Positions 1-12,699 of a stretch of 64,000 nt of DNA are shown here, piece after piece; within the stretch, counting starts at the first letter, position 1, and each line of letters opens with the position of its first letter. The DNA is taken from contig NC_092497.1 in assembly GCF_047495875.1 (NCBI RefSeq), forward strand, positions 71,852,134 through 71,916,133. The letters are read 5' to 3'. This stretch comes from Pithys albifrons albifrons. Lineage: Eukaryota; Chordata; Aves; Passeriformes; Thamnophilidae. A program made the translations under genes and the position numbers. The notes under the pieces are model-generated. The model was not told the origin of the DNA, made no database searches, and worked only from the letters and a program-made list of their open reading frames with translations.

Positions 1-3000
1 AATTGGTGTTGCTCATTAGGTAATGAGCCCACATTCAGGACAACACACTCAAGTACTACTACCAGTGTCAAGAGAGAGGGTGGTATTTGTTTTGCAGTTT
101 CTCACTATCTTAAGACACCGAAACACAGTATTTTCAGTCTCCTGTAGGCATGTTCTTCCCTTAAACAGCAGTTTGAAAAGGTAGTAAGTTGAAAATAAAA
201 GTCTTACTGTTCATTTTATGTCTACAGTCCACTGCTGCTGAAGGAGCATTGCAAATGCCAAGCTGACCTACAAAGCCACACATTCTGTCCCATCCCTCAA
301 TATTACTCTACTCCTTGACAGCTTCCACTCTGGTCCTTGAACGAGGAGCAAGATATAATAGTAAAGACAAAAATGAAAAGGAAAGAGAATGGAATCAAGA
401 CTGGAAAACAAAGCATGCTAGAAAAAAGAACAATCATAACTTTTTAAAAGCCAGTAGATGTTTAAAGTTTCAAAGAAATTTTAATGAAAAAGTCTTGAAA
501 CTATTTAATATTCCAAAATGGTAACAGACTCATATTTGCACATGTGTCTGTATAAACAGAATACACATTTACTCATGAACTCTTACAAAGACATTTAAAT
601 ATGATGTAATTTTTCCTTTTTTTCTTCTTTTTATTTCTTTTTAACTACTGAAACCATAGCCTTTAATTGCATGCCAAAGCCTGAGAGTATTTAGTGGCAC
701 TTGAAAACATTGCCTAAATAAGTGAACCAATTAGATTAATTGGCATCAGAGGTACTGTGTGCTTTTGGATAGTACACTGATGGAAAAAACCCTCAACATT
801 TACTAGTTTTAAAACTCTGTTTACAAAGCTTTGTTTTCTTTAATGATTGTACCTATGCATCATGCTGCTATTGACTTTCAGAGAAGAGAAACGGGATGTA
901 CAGATCCTGTCACAATGTAGGCCCACAAAATATCTTCCAGACTGAAAAATACAGACTGCGAAAAATATTTGTTACTCCATGATTTCCGATCACAAAACAA
1001 TCCAGAAAACATACTCTGCATGCCTCTGAAGAGAAGAGGGTAGAGGACAGGGTCACAAAATAATCACTCAAATAATTAGCAGATTATTTATATCCATATT
1101 TCAGGAATGCCATAAACAAATAAATGCTTAAGCTTGCACACAGGTTCAAACTTCCAAAATCTTCTCTTCTTTTTTAATCTTTTTTCCTTTAGTCCTCACC
1201 TTTCAGTATTACAGGAATTTCAGTAGGATTTTTTTTCTGGGATTGGCAACATATAAAGTTACTCAACATTTTATGGCACCATATGTCTCCTACATTCCTA
1301 TATTGCTACTTGGGAGTTCAGACTCCGCATCGTATGCAACAGTCACAGTAGGCAACTGCAAGTTCTCTAAAGACTTCTACATTTGCAGTAAGTGACTGGG
1401 CATCAAGGGATGACACAGCCAGACAAACAGCTATTGCAGAGTTGATGGCTTATTTGAGAAGTTATGCAGCTCGTTAGAGCATACCTAATAGTCCTGAACT
1501 ATATTTAATGGAGAAGAAATGAAAGAAAAGAGTGACTATAAACAATTGTATTATTTTTCATTATTTATTAATAATACAACCAGCTTCAGAAGTCCCCTGT
1601 GAAGTAAAGAAATATTCCTGTCTCACCATACTAAAACTAGAAGTGGAAAACCAAGACTCTGATGACAGCCAGGGTGAAGCTGCTTGTTGAAGCAGCGTAA
1701 TGTTTCAACAATCCTCCCCACCCAGTGCTCCTGTGCATAAATCTGTGTCTCTTCACCAAACTTTTAGTGAGCTGGGAACTTATGGTCAGCTCACCAGGAC
1801 CAGCAACTTAGTGGAAAGCCATTAGGAAGGACAGAGTAGTTGCAGTCCTAAGGTTTCAAAATCCTTAAAAAAATGTAACCTGAGTTGACTACATAAATGA
1901 TTCATGACCTTGGTCCCATATAACTCCATAAGCAAAAGGGAAAAAATTCCACAACCCTGATCATGACAGCTATTTCTTGCTATAGCACAGGTTTGAAACA
2001 TAAAGTTTGTAGTAACTGAAAGATGAAATCCCTGGCCATGGATTCTGCTTGGACACTTCAAAACCCAGTCAGATCTCCTACAGTGATGAGGACTTGCTAT
2101 GAAACATGAGAACAGTTTATGGCCCATGTCCGAAGAAAGGGGATTCTTTGAATCACATGTGAGACAATGCCTTCCAAGATGGGTGACAAGAGAAGATGTC
2201 AGGAAAGATAAACTGATTTTCTCCCTGATAAGATGTCTAATTATCCTCAGCTTTCAGTCTCAGATGTGAAAATGTTTACTTTGCAGACCTTTTCAATGAA
2301 TGCAATTTTGCATTCATGCTTCCACCTCAAGGTTTGGGATGGGATGGCACTGTCTGGAATCAGAAAAGTGATTTACAGTGAGTGACTTTAAGTGACTTAA
2401 TAATTGTTTCAGTTGAGGCTGTAGAGTATGTAATAAACATCTTGCCTGCAAAACTTACTTCAGCTACTGTAATCTTTCTGCCAATCTATAAAAACTCCTG
2501 GGTTTTAGTTACATAAATTTGGAGATAAAATATACGCCTTAGTTTCAGTTGCTCTAAAGGGACTACACTATTGTCCATTAATTTAACCACTAATAACCAT
2601 TAATTTTTCATTGAAAGATTTACTTATACACAATCAACTTTTAACGCTTTCAGCAACAATAAGAAAATACAACCCCAAACCTTCAAATGTTCACTAACAA
2701 AGGATAGTGGTTGGGCTCAGTGTCAGCAGAAAAGTGACTAAAAAGCTGAAATCCCCAAACCTTTAGGCAAAAAAAAGCAGACAAAACACTAAATATTTTC
2801 GGGCATATTACCTTTCGGACTAGTTTTGCAGGCTTTACTCTTTTTTCTAAGGGTTTATCAAACCTCTCTGGGGACTACTGTGAGAATTATATATCAAAAG
2901 TATAGAGACCTACTGCTGTATCTTTGTGGCTTGAGGTCAGAGCTCGTGGTCCAATATTGTTACAGACTCAGGCAACTTGCATCCAATAGGAGGCACATGG

Positions 3001-4805
3001 GCAATTGGTACCCACTACAATGACACATAAAATACTTACGCATGTGGGGAACAAAACAGGGTAAAAGCCTCAGTGACTGGGGGACCCTTCTGAAGAGTAA
3101 TGTTAATGTCACTCATATTCTGTGGAATATGTTACTATGTTGTTTTGGAAAAAAAAAATTAAAAATGGTTGTTATTCCTTTGTACTTCCAAAGATGGCAG
3201 AACAGTGAGGTATAAAACCCACAGCGCTTTCCTTTTACCTCAGAAAAGTGAGTGAAAGCTCTGATTTTTAAATGCTTTTGATGCTTTTAGAGCTAATACT
3301 CAATACAGAGTATGTTAAACTGGTTGAAAAGAAACCGCTTCTCTACCATATTTCAGCAACTGGGGTTGAAGTACAAGGTAGAATGGTCTAAGTGCTATTA
3401 CTTTGATAAGAGAAAGACAGGAAAAAAAAGACCAAGGACAAACTGGAGGATTACCAATAGACATTAGGTAGGACACAAAAAATCAGTAGCTCTGCTGAGA
3501 GTTTAATAAAGGTGCCATTGTTCTGCCACACAACAGGGGTGAATGTTAAATCAGAGGCAAGAACATACTAAAATTTAGGGACAGGGAAGGATATTAAACC
3601 TTCTGAAAAATATCAGAAGCTCACTTTTGAACTTGTTTATCCCACTCCTTTGGCATCTTCACCTCCCCTGTAACAAATCAAGATATCCTGATCTCATTAA
3701 ATGTCTATTTAATGGCTTTTCTTGGAAATGTATTCCATACAGCTGTCATTCACCAAGTAAAGAAAACCTGTCAATTTCCTAGGGCACAGGTTGCTTTCGT
3801 GTTTCTACTTTTCAACACCAGAAAAATTGTGGCAGTGTCACATTTAAAGAAATTATACTGGGATTTTGAAAGTGTTCACAAAACTATGTCTGATATTCCT
3901 CAACTTGAAAAATACACTCTGAAGATTAGCCCCACAAAATCCCAATATATTGGTTTGCATTCCTTTTATTCCTTCTCACTAGTAAATTAATGTATCATCA
4001 TGCACACCAGCCCTTTGTTTTCTTCTAGTGAAAATAAATTCTAACATTTATGTTAATAACATCCTCCCTTACTTCAAGTTGCATATATATCAGCACCCAG
4101 CATTCCTGTCTCTCTCTAGCTCAGCCTTCACCCCTAATGATTTCTTATGGTATTCCCATTGAAAGCAATTAGCATCACCAAAGCTCATTTCCTCCTTCAC
4201 TGTTAGCAGACACAGTACTTTCCATCTCAGCCTGCAGGCAGGGCAGTTGTGAAGACAAGTGTTCCCTGTTCATTACCCAGCTCTTTGGTGAAGGCATTTC
4301 ATGTGCTTCCTTTCCCTCCAGGAGAAAAAGCCAGTGACTTCAGGAGGGCATTATTAATCAACTTTCAACCTTTGTGTTACAGCTGCTCACACCTTCAAAC
4401 AAAGCATCTTCCACCTCTTTTTCTTCTATGTATCTGTATTCTTTACACTGCACTAACACTGCAAATCGGTATCTTATCAATTTATTTTATTCTTCCTGAT
4501 CAGCCTTATGTTTCAGCAGTATGTGTGAAATGTTTTAGTAATTTTCTAACAGTCCCTTGTTTTGTTTTCTCCTTCCAATTTACAGGAAATTAGACAATTA
4601 TAATTCATTAATTAACACATATTTCAGTCAAGTTCTCAGTGCTCGAGGACACGATGATTTACCATGGTCAGTTCTGAGATACAGTGGCTACTGAATTCTT
4701 TCTAAGTGGTTTATATTCATTCTGTCTTCCACTGAAGTTTAGAGGTCAAATTTGGATAAGCGTTTTCAGACATTCTGAACCATTTTGGACCATGTTTGTT
4801 TCCTC
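1..4805. other. Unique AT-rich intergenic sequence
   Basis: No exon, RNA gene or recognisable repeat was seen. All ORFs are short and look random. Confidence 0.5.
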
Positions 4806-4809
4806 CTTC

Positions 4810-5085
4810 TGAAACCAGGTATAGGACACATGGAAATGGAATTGAAGCTGCATCAGGGGAAGTTCAGATTGAACGTTAGGAAATGGTTCTCCATCAACAG
4901 GTGGCTGGGCACTGAAACAGGTTTGTGACAGAACTGGTCAGAGCACCAAGCCTTTTGGAGTTCAAGGAGCATCTGGACAATGCCCTTAATCATATAGTTT
5001 AGTGTTAGGTGGTCCTTCAAGGAGCACAGTTATGTGCTTGATGATCCTTATGGAACTTTTCCAACTTAAGATATTCTGTGATTGT
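4810..5085 (+). mobile_element. CR1 LINE 3' fragment
   Basis: The sequence runs from about GAATTGAAGCTGCATCAGGGG through AGGAGCATCTGGACAATGC to a degenerate CR1 3' end (TTGATGATCCTTATGG, CCAACTTAAGATATTCTGTG). The 5' part is truncated and it is strongly mutated, so an old copy. Confidence 0.85.
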
Positions 5086-6440
5086 CAAAGTACTTTGGTA
5101 TGAGGAACAAATGTCGCAGTGGAAAAACAGTAGAAGAGAGCATATCCATACTAAATGCTTTGTACATATAGATTAAATAAAGGACAGATAAATTAGAAAC
5201 TTAACCTGTAGCTAAAGGAAAAGAAAACCATGTCCTGCAGGTATTGAAGGAAAAGTAGGGCCCAATTGAGTTTGGCACTAAAGTAGCTAAAAGTGTATGT
5301 TCAAATAGCCCAAACTGGACATTAAAATGAAGGGAAGGTCACTGATTTTAGGGACAGGGAACCAGAGACAATTTTCTGTCATGAGGCATTCTCAGATTAA
5401 AACCAAATGTCATTCAGACATAGTCTGTATTTTGGCTACATGCAGTTGGGAACAATCACAAGGAGAAATTCAGCATATGTTATGGAGATGGTTAAAATCA
5501 ATGATCACTAATGACATGTTGCACATGAAAACTCATTCATCAGATCTCCTGGAGCCAAACACATACTTCCATTGGGTTTGAAGATTCCTACTTACCATAT
5601 CATCAGCCTGGATTTCTTCAAGTCTTTCTATAGCATGACTCCAGTTTTATATTTCACCTTTTATAGTAGAAGTACTAAAGCAAAGATTCTCTATGTTGGG
5701 AAAACTTCCTAACATAAGAAAAATATTGTCCAGAAGTTTTTATATGCAACCTCTCATAAGCCCTTGATCTTTCAGAGAAAGATCAAAGAAAACCAGAGTT
5801 CTCTCTAACCCTTTATGTTACATTGAATTCATTGCTAAACAAATCTTGCATTTGATTCACCAGTTTTAAGTTTATATATCAATTTGCTGTTGTTTCAGTA
5901 AAATAAAAGGGCATTTGTGGCCTAGTTTCTGGCATCTGTCTTGAGATGGTGAGGGGTGCAAAGACTCACTAAAACTCAGTTAATTTCTGTTCAGTTATCT
6001 GCAGGTAAAGAATGCATCCTAAGCTCTCCTTCTGACCCCTTGTGCTGCTCTACCAATAAGAACCAGATAATCCTTGTAACTAGTTACTTGGCATTCCAAT
6101 TCAAGAGAGAGAAGAAACCCCCCAGACTGGATGATGGATACTTTTCCTACTCTAAACTGCTTAACAGCCACAGATCAGACTATGGGATCAAGATTTTTAG
6201 TCTCACAACTGTCCCACTCTTTATTATCCATATTTTATTTAGTGACTATGCATAAGGCTGTGGGATGGACAGTGTCTTCTTCACTTTGGCCTTTGCTGAA
6301 AGTGTCTTCCAAGACTGTCTAGGGAGGGAATTCAAGGAAGAAAGGAAGTACAAGGAGTAAATGAGGATGTCAAACATCTCTTGAGAAATCCCGTTCCCCA
6401 TGTGTGCACAGGACATGAAAGGACACACTGAAAAGTTTTA
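5086..6440. other. Unique intergenic sequence
   Basis: No gene or repeat was recognised here. Confidence 0.4.
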
Positions 6441-6444
6441 AGCA

Positions 6445-7705
6445 AGCTGGTTGACACCTCAGCCTACTCCCTAATATCTTGGACAGGTCATGACTACAGA
6501 AAGGCAAATGTGGTACCCATACCATACAAACAGAAAAGGGTGATCTGGTGAACTACAAGCTAGTTATCATCTTCTCAGTCCCTGGAAAATTCATATAGTG
6601 AATCCTCTTGGAAATTTCTTCTAGGCACATGAAGGTGGTGGTTATGGTAAGTAATGGCCATCATGCATTTAACCAAGGGTAAAACAGAGAGCAGTGGATG
6701 TCATTTACCTCAATTTCAGTAACAGTTTCAACCAATTCTGCCATGGTATTTCCATATACAGGTTCAGGCATGAGGTCTGGGTTGAGAGACAGCTACAGAA
6801 GTAAAAAGTTTGTTGGGTGGTTAAGTTTAAAGGCTGGTGATTAATAGTTTCTGCTCTACCTGGAAATCAGTTAAGGGTGACATTTCCAAGAGTCTCTGTT
6901 AGGATCTGTCCTGTTTTACACCTTTAGCAGTGTCTGGAGGGAGGAGATGTAGTGCACTTACGTCAGCTTTGCATATGACACCAAGATGGAGTAGTCAGAT
7001 ACTTGAAGGCAGAGGTGCATGACCTATACAGGCGTGAAGATGGAGATGACCATGACCATGTGAAATTTAACAAGGACAGACGCTGAGCTCTGCTTTGGAA
7101 GGCAGAGTGCTGCAGACTGGGTCTGGGGATCAGCACTGGGGAAACAGCCAAGCAGCTAGCTGAGCAGATGCCAGCCATGCACTCAGGCAGCAACGAAGGC
7201 CACCAGCACCCTGGGTAGAAGGAGTAGTAAGTGGCCCTGAAAGCCATGGATCATCCTCTCTTCTCTCTGCTCAGACCACATAAGGTATAATGCTTCAAAT
7301 ACAGGAAAAACATTGATACACTGGTGGGAGTTGAGGGAAAACCACTAGGATGGTAGGGCTGGAGCTCTCACTGGAAGAAGAGCCTGTGGGACCAGGGCTT
7401 GTTCAGCTGAGAGGAGGGGTGGGTTTGGGGGCATCCAAAATCATCCCTGGCACTGACAGGAGGGGATGGAGGAGACGTAGCCAGGGTCTTCACAGCAGTG
7501 CATGGTGAGAGCACAAGAGGCAGGAGCCCAAGCTGACATGAAAGGCCAAGGCTGCAGATCAGGTGAAGTTTTTCCCTACGAGGACAGCACAGCAGCAGAG
7601 CCAAGGCCTAGGGAGGCTGGGCTCCTTGCTGGTCTAGACCCTCCAGCTGAATCTCCTCTGGGCAGGGGCTGGAACTGGAGACCTTACCAGGTTCCTTCCT
7701 ATTTA
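6445..7705 (+). mobile_element. CR1 LINE ORF2 fragment, decayed
   Basis: Plus-strand remains of CR1 reverse transcriptase: GGCAAATGTGGTACCCAT (the NVVP motif), GTGGATGTCATTTACCTCAATTTC (the VIYLDF-type motif), a GACACCAAGATGG segment and the downstream CR1 3' region up to GGAACTGGAGACCTTACCAGG. Stops and indels throughout show that it is inactive. Confidence 0.8.
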
Positions 7706-8261
7706 AAATATTGCATTATTTTGTTTTTCTGCTAACCTACATGCTATCCCTCTTTTTCTCCACTTTAAGAGATCACAGTCTTGGATTAGAAAGAAATTAA
7801 AACCATCAGGCCGTGGCAAAAACAAAGGCATTCAGGAGCTTTCCAGGAAAGTTAACAAGTCTTCTATCACTACTTCAATCCTATTAACCAAAATAGGTTC
7901 TAACTAAACTCTATAATGGGAAGTTAGTTCATTCTACTTCCTATATTTTCCTTCTAGAAATCACAGTTTAATTCTTTGACCAAAGCTACCACAACACAGA
8001 TGTCAAAACCATTGCTAGCTCAAGATTTCAGTGTACATATTTTGGCAGATAGTCAGGTTTTGTATATGCTGTCCTTTAAGAAGTAATGTTTGAAAATTTA
8101 CCACAGTATTGGAGAGACTCACTGTCCAGTGAGCCCTGGGGACTCAGCAGCATTAAAGTTTTTCACCTTAAGTTTCTCCTATTCTATACATACTACAAAA
8201 TTAGTAGGAATTCTGAGGGCTGTCTCATAGTTCCATCATTAAGACCTTTACTGCAAACATG

Positions 8262-8275
8262 CCCCCCCCCCCCCC
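8262..8275. repeat. Poly-C run of 14
   Basis: Uninterrupted homopolymer of 14 cytosines. Its length is the least reliable base count in this region. Confidence 0.9.
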
Positions 8276-8409
8276 AAATATCCACGAGTCTTATAAAAAA
8301 GACTGTAAACCACACGTATCTATCACAAGTCTGTGAGAAAACATGGCATGATAAACACTTTTAATAGGGGTCTTTAAATTAACAATCATACAGCAATGAC
8401 AGAGGCACA

Positions 8410-9710
8410 CTGCTGAGGTGGAACTGTTCAATCTAGAGAAGAGAACACTCAGGAGAGATCTCACGTGAAGAAGATATGTCAATACATATGAAAGATCAGG
8501 AGGAAGCTAGAGACAGTCAACATGTTTTTATGAAGGGCAAATCATGACTAAGCTAATGGCCTCCTACAACGTAGTGACTGCATCAGTGGAGAAGGGAAGA
8601 GATAAGGACGTCATTTACCTTGACTTCTGTAAGGCCTTTGATAGAAAATCTGCCACAGCATTCCTACAACTAAATTGCAAAGATTGTGGTTTGGTGAACA
8701 GACTGCTAATTGGCCAAAGGGTTGGAAGATGACATTTGAAGAGTTATAGTCCTTATATAGTGGCTCAGTGTGTCAGTGGTTACTGCCACAGATCTCAAGT
8801 GTCTGGACCAGGACAAATAGCACATAATATCTGCATCAACAACATAGTAAGTGTGATTAAGTACATCCTCAGCAGTTTCCAGGTGACACCAACATGAACA
8901 GTGCAGTATGGGGGATGGGATGCCATACAGAGTGACCCTGACAGGCTTAAGAAGTGGACCCACGTGAACCTCAGGAATTTCAACAAGGACAAGTGCAAAT
9001 TCCTGCATCTGGGTCATGGCAATCACAAGTAGAAGTACAGGTTGGGAGGAGAATGGATTGAGAGCAACCCCTGCCAAGAAGGACTTGGGGATACTGGTAA
9101 ACAAAGAGCCAGATGTGACTGTGTGCTTGCAGCCCAGAAACCCCGTCATGTCCTGGGTTACATCAAAAGCAGTGTGGCCAGCAGGTTGAGGGACGTGATT
9201 CTGCCCCTCTGCTCCACTGAGAGGGCTGTATCGAGCTCTGGGGCCCTCACTGCAAGATACTGACATTGACTTCTTAGAGTAGGTCCGGAGGCAGCCATGA
9301 AACTGGTCTGAAGCATGTCTCCTGTGAAGACAGGCTGAGAGAGTTTGAGGTTGCTCAGCATTCAGAAGACATTGCAGCTTTCCAGTAACTAAAGGGGGCT
9401 GTATGAAATACTGAGACATTTTACCAGGGCCTTAGTGACAGGACAAAGGACAATGGTTTTGAATAGAAAAAGGGCAGGTTTAAATTAGACACTAGGAAGA
9501 AATCTTTGTCTGTGAGGGGGTGAGGCACTGGAACAGTTGCCCAGAGAAGCCATGTATGCCCCATGCCTGGAAGTGCTCAAGGCCACACTGGGTGGTGCTT
9601 TGAGTACCCTGGTCTAGTGGAAGGTGCTCCTATACCCATGATAGGGGGTTTGGACAAGGCACTTTTTAGCAGTCTCTTCCAACTCAAACCAACCTATGTG
9701 CATTAATAAT
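8410..9710 (+). mobile_element. CR1 LINE fragments: short 3' piece then longer ORF2-to-3'-end piece
   Basis: 8410-8490 resembles the CR1 terminal region (CTGTTCAATCTAGAGAAGAG...GAGAGATCTCAC). From about 8495 the sequence jumps back to RT: GACGTCATTTACCTTGACTTCTGTAAGGCCTTTGA encodes VIYLDFCKAF. It then continues through the rest of ORF2 to a CR1 3' end near 9700 (TTTTTAGCAGTCTCTTCCAACTC). The order shows at least two events, either separate insertions or a rearranged copy. Frames are broken. Confidence 0.87.
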
Positions 9711-10034
9711 TACAGAAGAAAAATTATCATAAGTATAAAATCCACAGCCAGCCAAGTGCATTTGGATGGCAAGAATTATATCTAAACTGTCTTAGACTTT
9801 TTTAAAATTATTTCAATTTACTATGAACAAAAGATCTGCACCAGCTTTGATTCTTGCATATAGGCTCCTTATCTAGGAAGAAAAAAAGGCTGTTCTTAAA
9901 GGAACAATGATAAAAGGTTTGTAAAAGTGTGCCTTGATGCTCAAAGCAACAGTTTCCTTGAACACTCAGTTTATGAGAATGGGCCAAGAGAGAGAGCTTC
10001 CCAAAGAGTTTGACAAAAGCCCAACAGCATTTTT

Positions 10035-10110
10035 ATGGAGAAACAACAGAGCTAGACCAGATGAATTTTCGAGGTCCCTTCCAACCTCAAAAATTTTATG
10101 AAGCAGAATC
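10035..10110 (+). mobile_element. Short CR1 3'-end fragment
   Basis: GCTAGACCAGATGAATTTTCGAGGTCCCTTCCAACCTC is the typical CR1 3' terminus. Only about 75 bp remain. Confidence 0.75.
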
Positions 10111-12389
10111 AACCTTGCTTTCTTTAATTTTGAAGAAGAAACTGTAGATCTAGTGGTAACTTAATTCATAAGATGTTTAATGCACTACATTGTCAATGGA
10201 AGAGCTTGAGTCCTGATACCTTTCAAATGTGAACCAGGAAGGAAGACATTGCATAGACAGAGAACAGCTCTCTCTTCCTTCCCTCTCCCTGCTGTCCCTT
10301 AAAATATTACTCTGTAACCACAAAGGAGTAAAGGATAAAGAAACTTCATTTCTGCAACTAGTATCATAGCTAATCCTGAGCATAATTCAACTTAAAGCAA
10401 GGCACTGCAAAATTCTGTTCCATAGTTGCAAGATAGTAGCAAGTGCCTATTGGAGTCACCTAATACCTGTGACAAGGCAAAGAGAAAGAGTGGTTCAGCA
10501 CAGAAAAATCCCAGTAGATACTCATAATTAAGTTCTTATAAAAGTCACAGGCAGATGTCCAATGGAGCTTAGGTAAGAGACAGTCAAAAGCTAATTCAGT
10601 AGCTTAATCACTTACTTCATTTGATACATAGGCTGAGATTCGCACATTTCTACAATAACAATAACATTTCTAGGCTGCCCTGCTTGTGGAGGTCCAACAG
10701 ACAATCAAATGCTTCATCAAGCCACATCTTGATCTGAGACACACTTTCACAGATGGTTATTCTTAATTCATCCTCATTACACACTGCGCTAACAAAAAGT
10801 GTCACTAATGAAAGCAGTATTAGATTTTCACACGTATGAGAATTTTTGAGGGAAAACATTTCAGAGGCTTAAATCTGCTGGACAGAAGTAGAAAATAAAA
10901 GTAATAATAAAAACGGAGACAGTACCACTTTCCACTTGTCTTCTCATGCCCTTCCCAAAGAAAGCAACAACCACATCACCATAACTCCACTCCAAACCTA
11001 ACCAGATTCCTAGACAAGCATGAAACTTACAGAAGAGGAATAACAGTGTTGCAAAAAAGAATTGAAATATTTAGCTGAATAGGCAAAGTGAAAACTTACC
11101 TGCTCATAAAAGCTGAAGGAAAACTGCTTCATCTTGGATAGTCCACATGGTGCTGGCTGAGCTATCATGAATGTTTCCTCTGTACAGCTCAAGAACTAAG
11201 ACCTTCCATGGCATTTTGCACCATTTTCTAGACCACCCACTCAGACAAAAATACACAAACCATATGTGCTAGGAATGTCTGACCTGCACTGAGAGCAGTA
11301 TTAGCATTATGACCTTATTCCTTGCACAGCTAGATTTTTAATAAAAGTTACTTATATTTTCAGTATCTTTGATTCTCTAATAGTTTACATGTAGTCATTT
11401 TACTGGCCATTAGATGATTACGGATTTGAAAGTGAAATGTAAACTGTATCATCAGAGTACAAACAATTTTAGCAAATATTTCCTTTCTTTCTTTCCCTCC
11501 TCTAAAGAGATAGGCTTTTTTCCTAGGTCTTACTAAAAAGATGTAACTGACATCTTCACAAACCCACTATTTCCTAAATAGGACTCAGACCTTGCATTCT
11601 ATCTCACTGAGAGCAATGATAAAAGGTAGTAATTAATTCCTTACTGTGAGGAGAAAAGTAAAGTTTACTAATAGAAACCCCAACAATTCTCTGAAGGAAC
11701 ATAGGAAAATGCATAATCCATTTGATGGAAGATTCAGGAAGTGGTTGCTTCCAGTCAGAATCGTACTGAATGATGATAAAAATACATATTCTGCTGCAAT
11801 CACAGGCCTACATTTGACTGCGCTCAAATTTCAAGACTGGAAAAATTAAATGAAAAATGCAAGATTACCACTTTGTAGTACAATCAATCTGGCTGAGATA
11901 AAACATAGAATACAAGTCAGATACAACAATGAAGCAAATGTGAAACAGACATTAGCAACTGAAACAATGAAACAGCTTAGATATTGGTATGATGCTGCAA
12001 TCTCAATCTCCCTCTCTGTCCAGTCAGCAACAACTGCACCAGATTTACAGCAGCAAACAAAAGCAGCTGTTATTACAGAATTTCTTCTTCACACTTTTTT
12101 TCTGTCATTCCCCACTCCACAGGCTTTGTTCTCACTGTGGTAATAGTTCTCTTTCCTGTCTAGTCACAGTAGCACTTCTTGTCGCCCAATCAAATGCAAG
12201 GCCCCAACATGATTGTGTTTTGATGTTACTTTATCTACCCCGTCACAGCCAGTCCTGTAAATGTCATTGGTTTAGCAGCATTAATGTACTGATTAACTCG
12301 CAAGCGTACACAAAAGCACTGCAGATATATGTGTTTTAGTCTTTGTCATCTGTTGGTAAGCCTTTTATGCACAGCAGTAAATGCCTCCA
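10111..12389. other. Unique intergenic sequence
   Basis: No supported gene. Minus-strand ORFs at 10650-10859 and 11633-11827 have no recognisable domain. Confidence 0.4.
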
Positions 12390-12690
12390 GGCAGTTAAAT
12401 GCCTCCCTGACATCTGATCCTGTCAGATCTCGGAAGCTCAGCAGGGTCAGCCCCGGATTAGTACTTGGATGGGAGACCTCCTGGGAAATACCGGGTGCTG
12501 TAGGTTCTAGTCCTGAGGACTTCACCGGCACTGTCCAAGCTCGCTCGGCCGTGGCAGATGAACCTCAGGACTTAAACAGCGGGGCCAGTTCTGCGCACGC
12601 TGAGCCTCACCTAAAAATCCACTGCGCAGGCTGGAAGGGCACACCCACGTGGGGAGAGCCCTGCCCAAATCTTCATTTGCAAAGCCGAGC
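12390..12690 (+). repeat. 5S-rRNA-derived repeat, copy 1
   Basis: The element opens GGCAGTTAAATGCC. From about 12400 to 12510 it follows vertebrate 5S rRNA: GATCTCGGAAGCTCAGCAGGG matches the box A region, TGGATGGGAGACCTCCTGG the box C region, and ACCGGGTGCTGTAGG the 3' end. The first 20 or so bases of 5S are missing or replaced. A tail of about 180 bp unrelated to 5S follows, ending near CCCAAATCTTCATTTGCAAAG. Two more copies with the same leader and tail lie at 34621 and 53191, so this is a dispersed family (a 5S-type SINE or equivalent) rather than a lone 5S pseudogene. It is antisense to MLLT3 and has no obvious poly-A or microsatellite end. Target-site duplications could not be fixed. Confidence 0.85.
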
Positions 12691-12699
12691 CACACACAA

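Noticed and set aside
8706..9419. Longest ORF of the window (237 codons, minus strand)
   Set aside because: It lies antisense to a plus-strand CR1 ORF2 fragment; its protein has no domain and the CR1 match explains the sequence.
10650..10859. Minus-strand ORF with a hydrophobic stretch like a signal peptide
   Set aside because: 69 codons, no recognisable family, no splice or promoter support; expected by chance in this much AT-rich DNA.
12390..12690. AmnSINE1, the ancient 5S-headed amniote SINE
   Set aside because: Copies here are too similar to one another for an element over 300 million years old, and I do not recognise its core domain in the tail.
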